In this document: positions 25,001-37,000 of the stretch, piece after piece | How the letters are laid out: each line of letters starts with the position of its first letter | Position numbering within the stretch: the first letter of the stretch is position 1 | Assembly: GCF_963576615.1 (NCBI RefSeq) | Contig: NC_088711.1 | Location: forward strand, 58,880,248-58,944,247 | Length of the DNA: 64,000 nucleotides | Origin: Watersipora subatra | Lineage: Eukaryota > Bryozoa > Gymnolaemata > Cheilostomatida > Watersiporidae | Reading direction: 5' to 3' | Program-made: the position numbers and the translations under genes | The notes under the pieces: generated by a model | What the model saw: the letters and a program-made list of their open reading frames with translations, nothing else | Database searches by the model: none | Told to the model about the DNA's origin: nothing

Positions 25001-28000
25001 CATACATCTCAGCTCAGATGCGAAATTCTGGTGTCATTTATACTGTTTTAGAAAGCACTTGACATCAACTATCAGTGAATAAGATTTTATCCTTGTCATG
25101 AAATGCGTTAATAAATTATGAACCATTAAAGCTAGTGTGACGCGCGGGACCATAATTTGACATGAAAAACTACTCTTTGATCAAATGGAAAAATCTTCTG
25201 AAATTTTAGACTCATAACATTATTATTTGACTAGCTTAAAGCTCTTATGCTATTCTACTAGGAATACATACCATTTGTTTTCAGGCCAAAGTTTAATGAT
25301 TCTGTAAAGTTTGAAAGAAGACTACCACTTGTGACGCGCGGGACTGTGACGCGCGGGACAAAAATAACATTATGAAAAATTAAGCATCTTTCTATGTTTT
25401 GTAGTTGTTAGACCACAAATTGCCATGAGTTGTAGTTGTAACATTGAATATACATGTACTTGTGCTAAACCAACCAATAATTTAAAATTATTATATATTG
25501 TATTTATTTTATTTAAACGTCAAACATAAAACAGGTATAACATAAAGATTGTCAGACTTTTATGCAGTAAACCATTTTCTTTTAAAATCATCATACTCTG
25601 CCATTATTATCGCCTCATTTTCTAGTACAAAGTATCTCAGGGACCGGGTAGTTGCAGCTGGGACAATAACAGGGCATACTTGAAGAAGAAAATTCCTGTG
25701 GGTGGTCCTTATGTCGTCGGGGCTTGGCCACATGAACTGCTTGCGTGCACGGTGCATATATTTTATAATGTAGCTACCTTCATTAACTTCCCCTGTGAGA
25801 ATTTCTCCAATGCTTACTTCAGAATCATAGGCCACTGCGACTAGCATTTGTGGTAAGAACTGAGTCAATGTTCGTGAAGTAGCTTCTGTGGTTACCATTT
25901 GATCCGGTTTGCTGCTCGGTGTGGATGGAACTGGCTGCCAAGTGGAAGGACACCATTCCATCAGTCTAACATCGCCATCTTCTTTAATGGTTATGTGATG
26001 GCAAGATCGAATGCCATGAATTGGAGGTGCAGTGGACCAGCGTTGTTTGCAGATCCACGCTGTTTTAGTGATCACATTTTCTGAGATGTATAAAATCTTT
26101 ATTGGTTTTACTGATTTGGAAGTTATTTTTGTTGCAGCTTCTGCAAATGACTTCGCTGAGTTTACGACATACCTTCCCCGATATACTGCCATTAATACCT
26201 GTTGCTTGATGCTTCCCCCAACACCATCTACTGCACCTTTGCCATGCGATGTCTCAAAAAAACTTCAGTCAGCTGGCATACCCATTTCTTCCTTATGCGC
26301 AATCAAGTTCTGAACTGTGAACCGATTTTTAAATTGCGATGCGGATCCATCACTTACATAATGAATATGTTGCAAGTTAATACTTTCTGCTTTCAGAAAC
26401 TTGACAAGTTCTCTATTAAACGTGTAAACTGCATCCTTAGTGTGTTCTAGACTATCACTAACTATTGCAAAGCATTTGTGGACTAGAACTCCATCCAGCT
26501 TATAATAAATTATGACAGTGAATACTGTCACCCCTATTGTGGTGTAGTAGGCACTTTGGATTTCGGTTGCTTGCTTACAGTTAAAGTTTTCACTGAAGTC
26601 TTCGTGAATGATCACTTCCCCATTTTTTAAATTTTGTTTGAGGTAACTGATTGATTTGTGTTGACGGTTGGAAGTGTACATATGAAGGGAAAGTGATGTC
26701 AGTTGGTATTTCAGCAGCACAAGCAAGTCAGACGATGGCATCTGATCTTCGAGCTTGTTTAGGAAGCCATTTTCACCATCTCTCCACTGATAAAAATTCA
26801 CATGTTCTTTAGCGCTAACAACCAAACTATCGATTGAATCGACGCCACAAGAGTTGCATTCCCTCTTCAGGCATGATTCATTTTCCATGTTACACACAGT
26901 TCTTTTCAGTAGCTGGTGGACAGTAGTAGGCATTTCCAGAGAACAGACACTTGCCTGCCGCAGTCCCAATAGAGCTAACTCCGCATTTTCGCAGTATTTG
27001 CAAGCACAGACAATTTGATCATGTCTAGAAACTGGCTTGCAATTTACCGGGCGCAACTCCTTAAATTTACTAAGGCTCACCTTGATATCTGGATATTCCT
27101 CATTAAAAATCTCAAAGATGTCACTCAACGTGTAGTTCAGCAAGTGTTTTCGAAGTTTTCGTCGCTTACCAGTCTTGTCTTTTACACTGATGGTATCCTT
27201 CTGGCCTGGCATTACTCGACTGATCTTACTGTCCAGGTAAAAATGTGTTATCTTCTCCACTGTTGATTCAAGTAGCTTGTTCCGTGGCTGAAAATTTATT
27301 CGCGCTTTTGGTTTAGGCTGACAAACTGCTTGAAGGACAATATCCTGTTTGGTCGGGCTCATCATGGACAGCTCTTTACCAATCAAAAGAGCTTTTTTAC
27401 GCGGAGAGTGTGGCAATGCTGTCTGTAGTTTTTTTCTTGCTCGTCCTTCAGACTGTCGACTTGGAAATATGGAAGAGGTGCTTGTTTCCGGTGTTGAATT
27501 AGTGTCTGCCTTTTTAGCGCGATATTTGGCCTTTCTCTCTCTTTCCTTATCGCGCGTTGCTTCTAAATCTGATGGAGTCATGCGAAATTTCTTTCTCTCC
27601 CTGCGCTGTCTACACCTATAAAATCATAAAGCTGTACACTCATATGCAATACAGATTATACCATATTATGTACATATTATATACATGTATATGGCATGAA
27701 ACCTGTTGAATGTTTGCTCAAATTCGTGATTCACTTTACATTATTGAAGCACCACTATGGTGATTGATAAAACATGCTGTACATACTCGTATATATTTGC
27801 TCAGAAATGTAAAATAGGCATAAAAATATATTTTACCTTTCATTCTCTAGTTTCCTGAATGCTTTAAATCCATGTTGTGCTATGAAGATTTCTCTACTTT
27901 TACGCTTACGATCCATTGAGTTAGGCATCTTGCAAGCAAATGACATCTAACATAACGTCAAGTATGACATGACGCTGAGCGTTATGCTGAACGCAATGTT

Positions 28001-31000
28001 ATTCTGTCAGCCCTGCCTGACAGGGAGGATGGCATGCTGTTTAGTATGGTGTCATTTTGGCAGTATTACCATGCCGCCAGGAAGTGTGGCATGATGTTAA
28101 CAGCAGTTTGGCAGTCATTAGAAAACATGCAAGTTCGAAAGTGTGAAAACAGCAAACGTATTTCATTCTGAAAAATTCTGACAGTGTTTATGAGGGAAAC
28201 CTACTTACTCTACTGACTGAAAATTCAATGCATGAGTGAAAGGGAATTTTCGTAACCATACTTTAAGAATACACATTTGGTTCAAAGATTACCTCGTGAT
28301 CTGCACACTAGTGTGTATCAAAAGAATAATCTTGACAAGCTCCATATTCTGAGTTACAAAACATCATAAAATATTTCTATTTCATTATTTTTCTAAAAAA
28401 AACTGGCTCTATAAACTTGGAATATCCAGCATTACTTTCACATACCAGGGTATCAGAGAGAATTCCCAAACAAAGGCAGACATCACCAAATTACTAAAAA
28501 TGTCCCGCGCGTCACAAATACATCCATGTACCTATAAAACTGAAACTTGCAGTATTTTCAGAAAATTGGCGAGTTTATCTAAGCTATAGCAGCCCAAAAT
28601 CGAATTATAGATGAGAATTTTTTATCTCAGATAGCTTTGAAAAAGTAGGCTGCAACTAAATACACTAAAATTGTGACGCGCGGGACAAACTATTTTTTGC
28701 TTGCCTGAATGGTAAGGAAAAATTTTCATTTTCTAGGAAAAAACACCTGGGCTAGAAAATCCACTCATGTATTGATTATAAAATGGAAGCAAAATTTATT
28801 TCAGAATGATTTGCAAAGTTTGAGAGCATATGATCAATTGTCCCGCGCGTCACACACGATACCAGAGAAACCTACTTGCATGCCCAATATCTTCATGAGA
28901 GAAGATTTGATTATAAAAACTTTTGTGTTTCCATATGTCTGAACATGTTTACTCGCTAATTAACTGAAAATTATGGTTGCAAAAGGCAGAAAAAAAATTG
29001 CCTTTGTGTGTGACACCATGCTTGGCCTTGCCCTACACATACCCGAAGTGTTAATAAATATATACACATACCCGAAGTATTAATAAATATATACACATAC
29101 CCGAAGTATTAATAAATATATACACATACCCGAAGTATTAATAAAATATTAACTGAAGAGTTGAACACCAAAAAATTACTTTCCGTGGACTAAAATAATA
29201 TTATAAGTAAGAGGAAATTATGCCTTGCTAAAAGTCACTACAAATATGTTTCGTGTAAGACTGACAAGTTGACGGATTGTTTTTTCAGCTGACAAGCAGA
29301 GAGTTACAAAAGGCTCTTAAGGTGACAATTCACCATTTGTTAAGAAATTTATAAGTTATATAATAATAAGCTATCAAATACTACAAATATATATATTCAA
29401 GACCAAGTGACATAAACAAACCATACTTATAATACATGCGAACAAAAAACTAACATTTTTGAAACAAAAATATTTGCATCGTTTGCTTGACCAGTTGTGT
29501 TCTGATTGTTGCATTTGTTTGGAACATTTCATATTCTTTTGGCTGTTCAATATCTTCCTCAGTGTCTTCTGACCTTAACTCTTCTGAACTCGTCGATATT
29601 AGCGCCCAAACAATTTTTGTAGGAGAGCAAAAATTTTACACGTTGCTTTTCGCACAGATAAGGAAATACAGTCAAACATGGATAACTCGTCCACGGATAG
29701 CTCGAACACATGGTTAATTCGAACAGTTCCTTTGGTCCGTTCCCACGTAATGATAAATTGCTATAGATAACTCGAACTCAACACTGTTAATTCGAACTGT
29801 TTTTTTGCCCAACGGTACCGAAACGGTTGTTATCGCTTTAGAAAATCACTTTATTCAAAGCCATAGAGGTAAACTTCATCTTTTCGTAATTCATAAGCGT
29901 CGTTATTACCACCATCGGCAAAATATTTTTGTCAACGACTTTTCTAAAAGTTTGGTGAAATTTGATTTATACTGCGATACGATGAATAGCACGGGCTAGC
30001 CGGGTCACGCGCGCAAGGATTTTCGCCACGCACATACAAAACAAAAATCGCATGTTGTTTTGTATGTGCGTGGCGAAAATCCTTGAGTGCGTGACCCGGC
30101 TAGCCCGTGATGAATAGTTTTCCGACGTTGATTCCGTATTGAATCAACGTCGGAATGTTGAATGTTTAAAACGTCTTAAAAAATGTTGTAATTAAACGTA
30201 TACGTTGTCTGAGCTACAAAAAACTATTCATCGTTTGACCTAAACACAGAATACGTGTGTACATTTAATAAATATTTATTAAAAAAGCGTGAGTGATATA
30301 GAATGTATCGTAAAACCTCGTAAAACTTCTAATTGAACTGCCTCGGAGTGTTGCTCTTAACGAATCCCAGGTAAAGTAAGGTAATCTGCATAAACTTCAA
30401 GAAAAAAACGGCAAAGTTGATCGTGGGTAAAACCCCAAAAGAAAAAAATGTCTTTTCTTTTGAGCATTTCAACAACGATCAAGTTTTGCCAATGTCAATC
30501 TGAAAAACGTCCTGGCAATAACATCACCTCAAACAACAAACCAATCTCAAGTGATAGAAAAATCTCTATACTTTTTCATGAAAACGTTTTAAACTTTACA
30601 TTAGAAGCATTTAATTTGTAACAAGCCATTTGTGCTTTTGATTTATATTATAGTTTGTATATGTACATGTATCTACTAATAAATAAGTAAATATATGGAC
30701 TTGTGACAGTGCTCTGATAACTTGAACGCTCTGATAATTCGAACACTTTTGCTCGGTCCCTTGAAGTTCGAGTTATCCATGTTTGACTGTACATGGTAAC
30801 ACGCGCTAAGCACAAATTGTAGCTAAAAATAGTAGTGCAGATTATATTGTGATTGCTAATCATTTTTCACATACGTCGAAGTATCAAGATCACGTTAAAC
30901 AAGAAACTAATATTAGCCTGATACAGTTATTAATAATTTCTATGGGGTTGCTTTCAAAGTTTTAATGAAAAAAACCAAAAAGCTTTGGCATTTGAAAATG

Positions 31001-34000
31001 GACTTTGATACGAACTGAAACACCAAAATAATCTTATTGATGTAACTGAGTCAATATTAATATAATTTAGTGGACTGATCATTTGCTATTACGGGTTCGT
31101 AACGATCAAAGAATATTAAAGTGGCGGTCAAACGGAGAGGGCGTTCAAGTAATGGGGTGGTGGTCTATTTTTTAACCCTTCACCCATAGTGGCGGTCAAT
31201 TAGAGGTGGCGCTTTATTTTTCAATCGTTTTTCTTTAGTGGCGTTCAAATATAAGGTTGGCGTTCAAATAGAGGTTTTACAGTAATTGGCTTTTCAAAGC
31301 GATAGCTCTAAATGTTTACAAAATGGTCAATCAGTTGTTTATAAGTGGGTTTAACCAACATGCTGAACACAAAAACTACTATGAAGTAATTAGAAACTAC
31401 ATGCCGCAAGATTAGGTTCTAATCATATGTGTGTTGAAAACATTTAATATTCTGTGTAGCGGCTACAGATTTGCACTCTGTTATAGTTGACATACTGCTG
31501 TGATGTTGCAAACCAAGCAATTGTACAATTGTATTTTCTAGGGTTGACCGATTAAAAAAATTAAATTGATTTAAATCATCCTATAAGAACATTTTTAATG
31601 ATTTCTTTGATTTTTTCCATTAGTCAGTCAGCCAAGGTAGTTTATCGTTCAGTTTCGTTTCTACTTAATTTAAACTAAGTTTTGTAACTATAGAGTTATG
31701 TAAGGAAGTTTGTAGATTCCATTTCTTATAATTTGCCCCAAAATCTGTTGCACATTAAATAATTATTTGATTCAAGACATTGACATTTTATTAGCGTAGC
31801 CGGCGCAACAGTATTTATATATAATCTATCGGAATGTGATACGGTTTGTTATGAACATTGACCAATGAGCATCAGTTTCCGGAATCGGCAAACTGATGAA
31901 AGTTTGCAAAAGTCGTAATTGAAGCGTTAGGAGCGATTGATGATCTAAATGACTGCTATAATTGCTACTGACGCTTGTTGCATTCATCTTGAGGGTAGCT
32001 CATCAAAGCCTGAAACTGTATCACGATTGACAACAGTTAAAGTAAACAAGATAAAATAATGCTCTAACAGATGGGCTGCTGTTTCTAAACAACCTGAACA
32101 TTCACATCTAAAGAAGTCATCAACTGTTACATTATTAGAGGTAAGATAAATTATATTATTATTATTTGATGGTGTAGCTGCTGTATATATTAAATTAAAA
32201 AAACTTCTAGGAAGTTTGTAAACATCAACATTTTTCACTATGAACCTAAGGGTGGAAGGTATGTTAAATACAATTAATCTCTGTTATTAAAAAAAACATT
32301 GCTTTTTAATCAGTCAGCCACATAACAGAAAAGTGACTAGAAATAAATTTTCGTTTCTACTTTAGTCAAACTAAAGTTTGATAGTGGAAAAACATTCTCT
32401 ATATAATAAGGAACTTGTTTATAAACTTTTGCCCCAAAATTTCTATGCACGTTTTCGAGTTATTACCAAAATTGTTATCGCAAAAATTTGGCCAATTCGC
32501 AATAATTGTCCCTATTGTGCCAAAAAGAAATATTTTGAGAAAGGCTGTTACTATCTTTATAATATATGTGCATAACAATCAAGTTATGTTTAAAATTATA
32601 TCCTGCAAACATGTACTGTTGATTTACCTCTTTTGTAGCAAAAGTAGAATTGTTTCTTATCTGCAAGTAATACAAGACGGACAACTCCGAATTCTATATT
32701 TAGATAATAGATGTTGACTAAAATTGGATGAAGATTTGACAAAAAATTAGAAAAATAGCCCAATTACAGATTTACTTAATCATCAAAATTATCAAAGTCC
32801 TCCTCAAAGTCACTGGAAACATGCTGTGCATTGTCCAAACATTTTTCCTTTGTTGAATCTTCTATGACATTTCTTATTTGTAGACCACTATAATACAGTT
32901 CTCTGTTTACATTAGATGCTGAAGACGGTATCGACTGACTAAGATTACAGTCTACAGAGTCTTCACTGGTTGTTGATGATCTGGCGAGTCGAAAACTGTC
33001 ATCTGCCACAATATCAGACAGTGAAGCAGTATCAGCATAGACAATTTCAGATCGAGTTCGGTTTGCAGGCTTGTAAAAGACCAATCTGTCAAACTGCTTA
33101 TGAAGCTTTAGCTGATACTTTAGCTTAGCTGATGTCCTGAAGCATAAAACAATAAAATCTAAATTTTGTGCTGCATGAGGCACACAGCACAGAACACTTG
33201 CTTATTGCTACATAAAATTACAATTTGCACACCGAATGAATACATCTTCTACCTAGTTTGTAAGTCAATCTCAAATGAAACAGCTACTAAACACCTATAG
33301 GTAAGTGTTCCAAAATCACATGTAACTAGGACAAACGCAAATTGGTTTTTGGCTGGTTACAATGACACCTAAATGTAGGCTCCTCACATTAAAAGTAAAG
33401 GAAGTATTTATATCCCGCCTTATGTACCAAAGCTGGTAGTTCTAAGTGGCTATAGTACAATGAAGTGTCACTATCACAGCACACAGGACATCCAGTATTT
33501 TACACCAAGTATTTAACATAACAATGAAAAATACATACATTTAAGAACGCTAAAAACAGAAGTGACAAAATTCATTTAGTAACGAGCATGCCAAAAGCAA
33601 TGTTTTTTTTAATCACATAGATTAATTGTATTTAAAATACCTTCCACCCTTAGGTTCATAGTGAAGAAAGTTGGTGTATGTTTGATAACAAGACATGATA
33701 TCGAACCTCGGAGGCTACAGGATCCGCGTCTCTTACATACATCAAGATTCTATGATCATTTCTTATTTCAGCTGCTTTCTTCAGCAGCCCTACAATCCAG
33801 TTAAATAATAAAGTATGGAAAAAAGATAATTGACTGATGGAGATTCGAGCTACTATAAATTTCAAGGAATTAGTACAAAAAATATAACTATATTAATATA
33901 GGCCTACCCGCTGTAAAAGTTTGGGTCTGTGATAATGCTTCCGATTTCCTTTTGTGAGTACGCTTAGATTTTATGAACTTTCCCAACCATTGACATATAA

Positions 34001-37000
34001 TGCAAGTAGGATCAAGAACAGAGGTTCGTCGACGTGCCCTCACAGTTGAGCTAGGGCGTAAAAGCTTGGCAGTTGGTTCACTTTCAGAGTTTTTAGTTTT
34101 CTCCTCATCAGAAGATGGGACGCTCTGGTAAACATAAGTATACTCATAAGAAAAAATAAGTGCTTTGTTGGGTACAGGCCTAGTACATGAATATGTAAAG
34201 ATAATTAGCAGCAGCAGCCCATGTAACCTTCAGTCTCTACATGCCAGTTATTCACATGCTGCTACTTACAATAACAAATTGTATTTGTCTGATTCACAAA
34301 TTTGCTAGATTTTTTATAAGTTTTTTAATTTAATATATACAGCAGCTACACCATCAAATAATAATAATAAAATTTATCGTACCTCTAATAATGTAACAGT
34401 TGATGACTTCTTTAGATGTGAATGTTCAGGTTGTTTAGAAACAGCAGCCCATCTGTTAGAGCATTATTTTAACTGTTGTCAATCGTAATACAGTTTCAGG
34501 CTTTGATGAGCTACCCTCAAGATGAATGCAACAAGCAACAGTAGCAATTATAGCAGTCATTTAGAACATCAATCAATCCTAACGCATCTTCATCGGTTTG
34601 CCTATTCCGGAAATCGATCCTCATTGGTCAATTTTCATAACAAACCGTATCACGTTTCAATGGATTCTATATAAAGATGATTGCGCTGGCTACGCTAATA
34701 AAATGTCAATGTCTTGAATCAAATAATTATTTAATGTGCAACAGATTTTGGGGCAAATTATAAGAAATAGAATCTACAAACTTCCTTACATAACTCTTTA
34801 GTTACAAAACTTAGTTTAAATTAAGTAGAAACGAAATTTTATTTCTAGTCACTTTTCTGCTATGTGGCTGACTGACTACATGTCAAAGGCTGTGATTTAG
34901 TTCATCCTAAAATATCATGTTCGATTTATTTTCTTTAGATCTTTCCCATCTCAAAGGCTGACCCCCAAAAAATGGGAAAGAGGGTCAACTGTGAATATGA
35001 ACTGCACAAGTTGGTCAAAATTAAAATAAAAACAACTTTTGATAAATTAAAGTGATGCAAAGTTGTTTTGTTATGTTGCTGATGTTTTTATGTGGCACAC
35101 TTCAACAAAATAATATTATGTTAGCAGTTATGGAAAAAAACTGCTAATTGATGTTTTAAAAATAATCCGGTTTTAATAAAAACAATCTGATTTAAATAAA
35201 AAAAATCTGATTTAAAAAATGTTTTTTTTTTCTCCAACCCTGGTATTCTCTTATGTAGATATTGGCTGAAGACCCAGCAGCCAGCCACGTTTTAGAGACA
35301 GTATTGTTCAAGGCAACGCACTTCTTTGACGCTGACAATGGAGATGTCATCAGAAAGCTTGTCTATCTGGTATATCTGGTTATATATTATTATTTTATAT
35401 CTTATATTATTATATATCTGGTTATCTTTATTGCCTAGTTTACTTATCTAAGTCAGACGATCAACACGTTGTTCTCTGATAGCGTGTCCATCATTGTTAC
35501 ATCTCCCTAAAGATGATTGTATTGCGGTGTATCTTCTTTAGCTATGCCTCTTTGTTCCCAGTTTTCTTTTTCAACCAAGATCATAACCCAGATTTACACT
35601 TGTCTGCTGTGATCAAATAGGGAACATTTCACAACCAAACATTTTTGTTAGATTTGTTATGTATAAGACACCATTTTAGAGGCAAATAGCACGTATCTTA
35701 CGTGTGGTAAAAGCTAGAAGATTGTGTTTGAGCTTGACCATTTTTACTATGAATTAAAAATTAAGTTAATTTTTCTCCATAGAAGGTATGTAGTCCACAA
35801 ATAATCTCATCAAAAGATTTATTTGGATATTTTCGTAAAACGGTTTACCAAAAAGGCCTTGCTACTCATGATATCACAAAAGAACTATTTCCTTTACATT
35901 TTTACTGCTATTGGTAAGCTGTGGGTTCAGAAAAAGACGAAATAAAAGTATGTGACTTCGCATAGAAACATTTTATTTCAAAATATAGTCGTTGTTGCTA
36001 AGGAAGCTAGTACATGCACTCAATAAAAAGCGCATGTACTAGCTTCTTTGAGACGATATATGATTTTGTGCCTTTCTGAAAATGGTTAATATAAAATTGC
36101 CTCCATATTCACGAATTTTAAAAGCATTAACGATACCTATGAACGCTAGATGGGGACAAGATTTAACAGTTGTGAAGTGGTTCAAAAGGTCAGCAACTGA
36201 AGACGAGCTATCACTTTATCTCTCGAGGGAGATATAGCATCCTCACAGTCAGATGAGGGCTGGCATCCTAATGGCTGATAATTTAAAAAATAAGTGGCTC
36301 ATGTCTAGAAGTAACAAACTCATATGTATTTCACAGATGTGTGCTAGACCAGTTTGTTGTTATTGTTTTATCAGTTTTAATATAAATTGAAAATAAATCT
36401 CTTGATTTGAATCATTTGCCACAAATGATGAAGGCATCATCGTTTGTTTAACCCTAAATCTATCCAAAAACTTTCAACTATATAATACTCAAACTTTCAT
36501 TACCTAGAAATAGGTCTTCCACTTTCCTATTAGGGAGAGTCTGCAAAACCAATAGCTCAAAAGGATTCCTTCAATTAATAATTTTCTTCATGCCTGATTG
36601 TGCATGGAGAATGGCATAGATAGGATATGTAGGAGTTTGTATTCTTTGGATACACTCACTATGTTTATCGTATGTTACTTTTCCTTGAAAGCTGGAGCAT
36701 AGTGAGGAAATATTGTGTAAATGTTTTGATGTTGATGCCATGGCCAAAGCAGCGTAAATAACATAGAGTTGGATTGTATTACGAGACTGATATTTACCGT
36801 TACAACTTTGTCATGATTGCCTTCCTGACCGTCAGCATGTTTTGATATGAAGCTCAACAGTATTTTACTTTGATAAAATATGTTATCTTCAAGCCTCATG
36901 TTGAACGAGCAGGTAAATGTAGTTTATTCAGATTGAAATAGCCAGATATCTATGCATCGTGTGCTATATGTGACTTTGTTCTATTTACAAGAACCAAGTC

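Larger units (their letters stand above)
29160..31282. mobile_element. Family A transposon, copy A4, interrupted by C2
   Basis: The right end AAATAGAGGTTTTACAG then TA at 31283 is clear. Left of C2, AGCTATCAAATACTACAA matches A2 at about 6383, so A4 spans C2. The left terminus is not recognisable. Confidence 0.55.
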
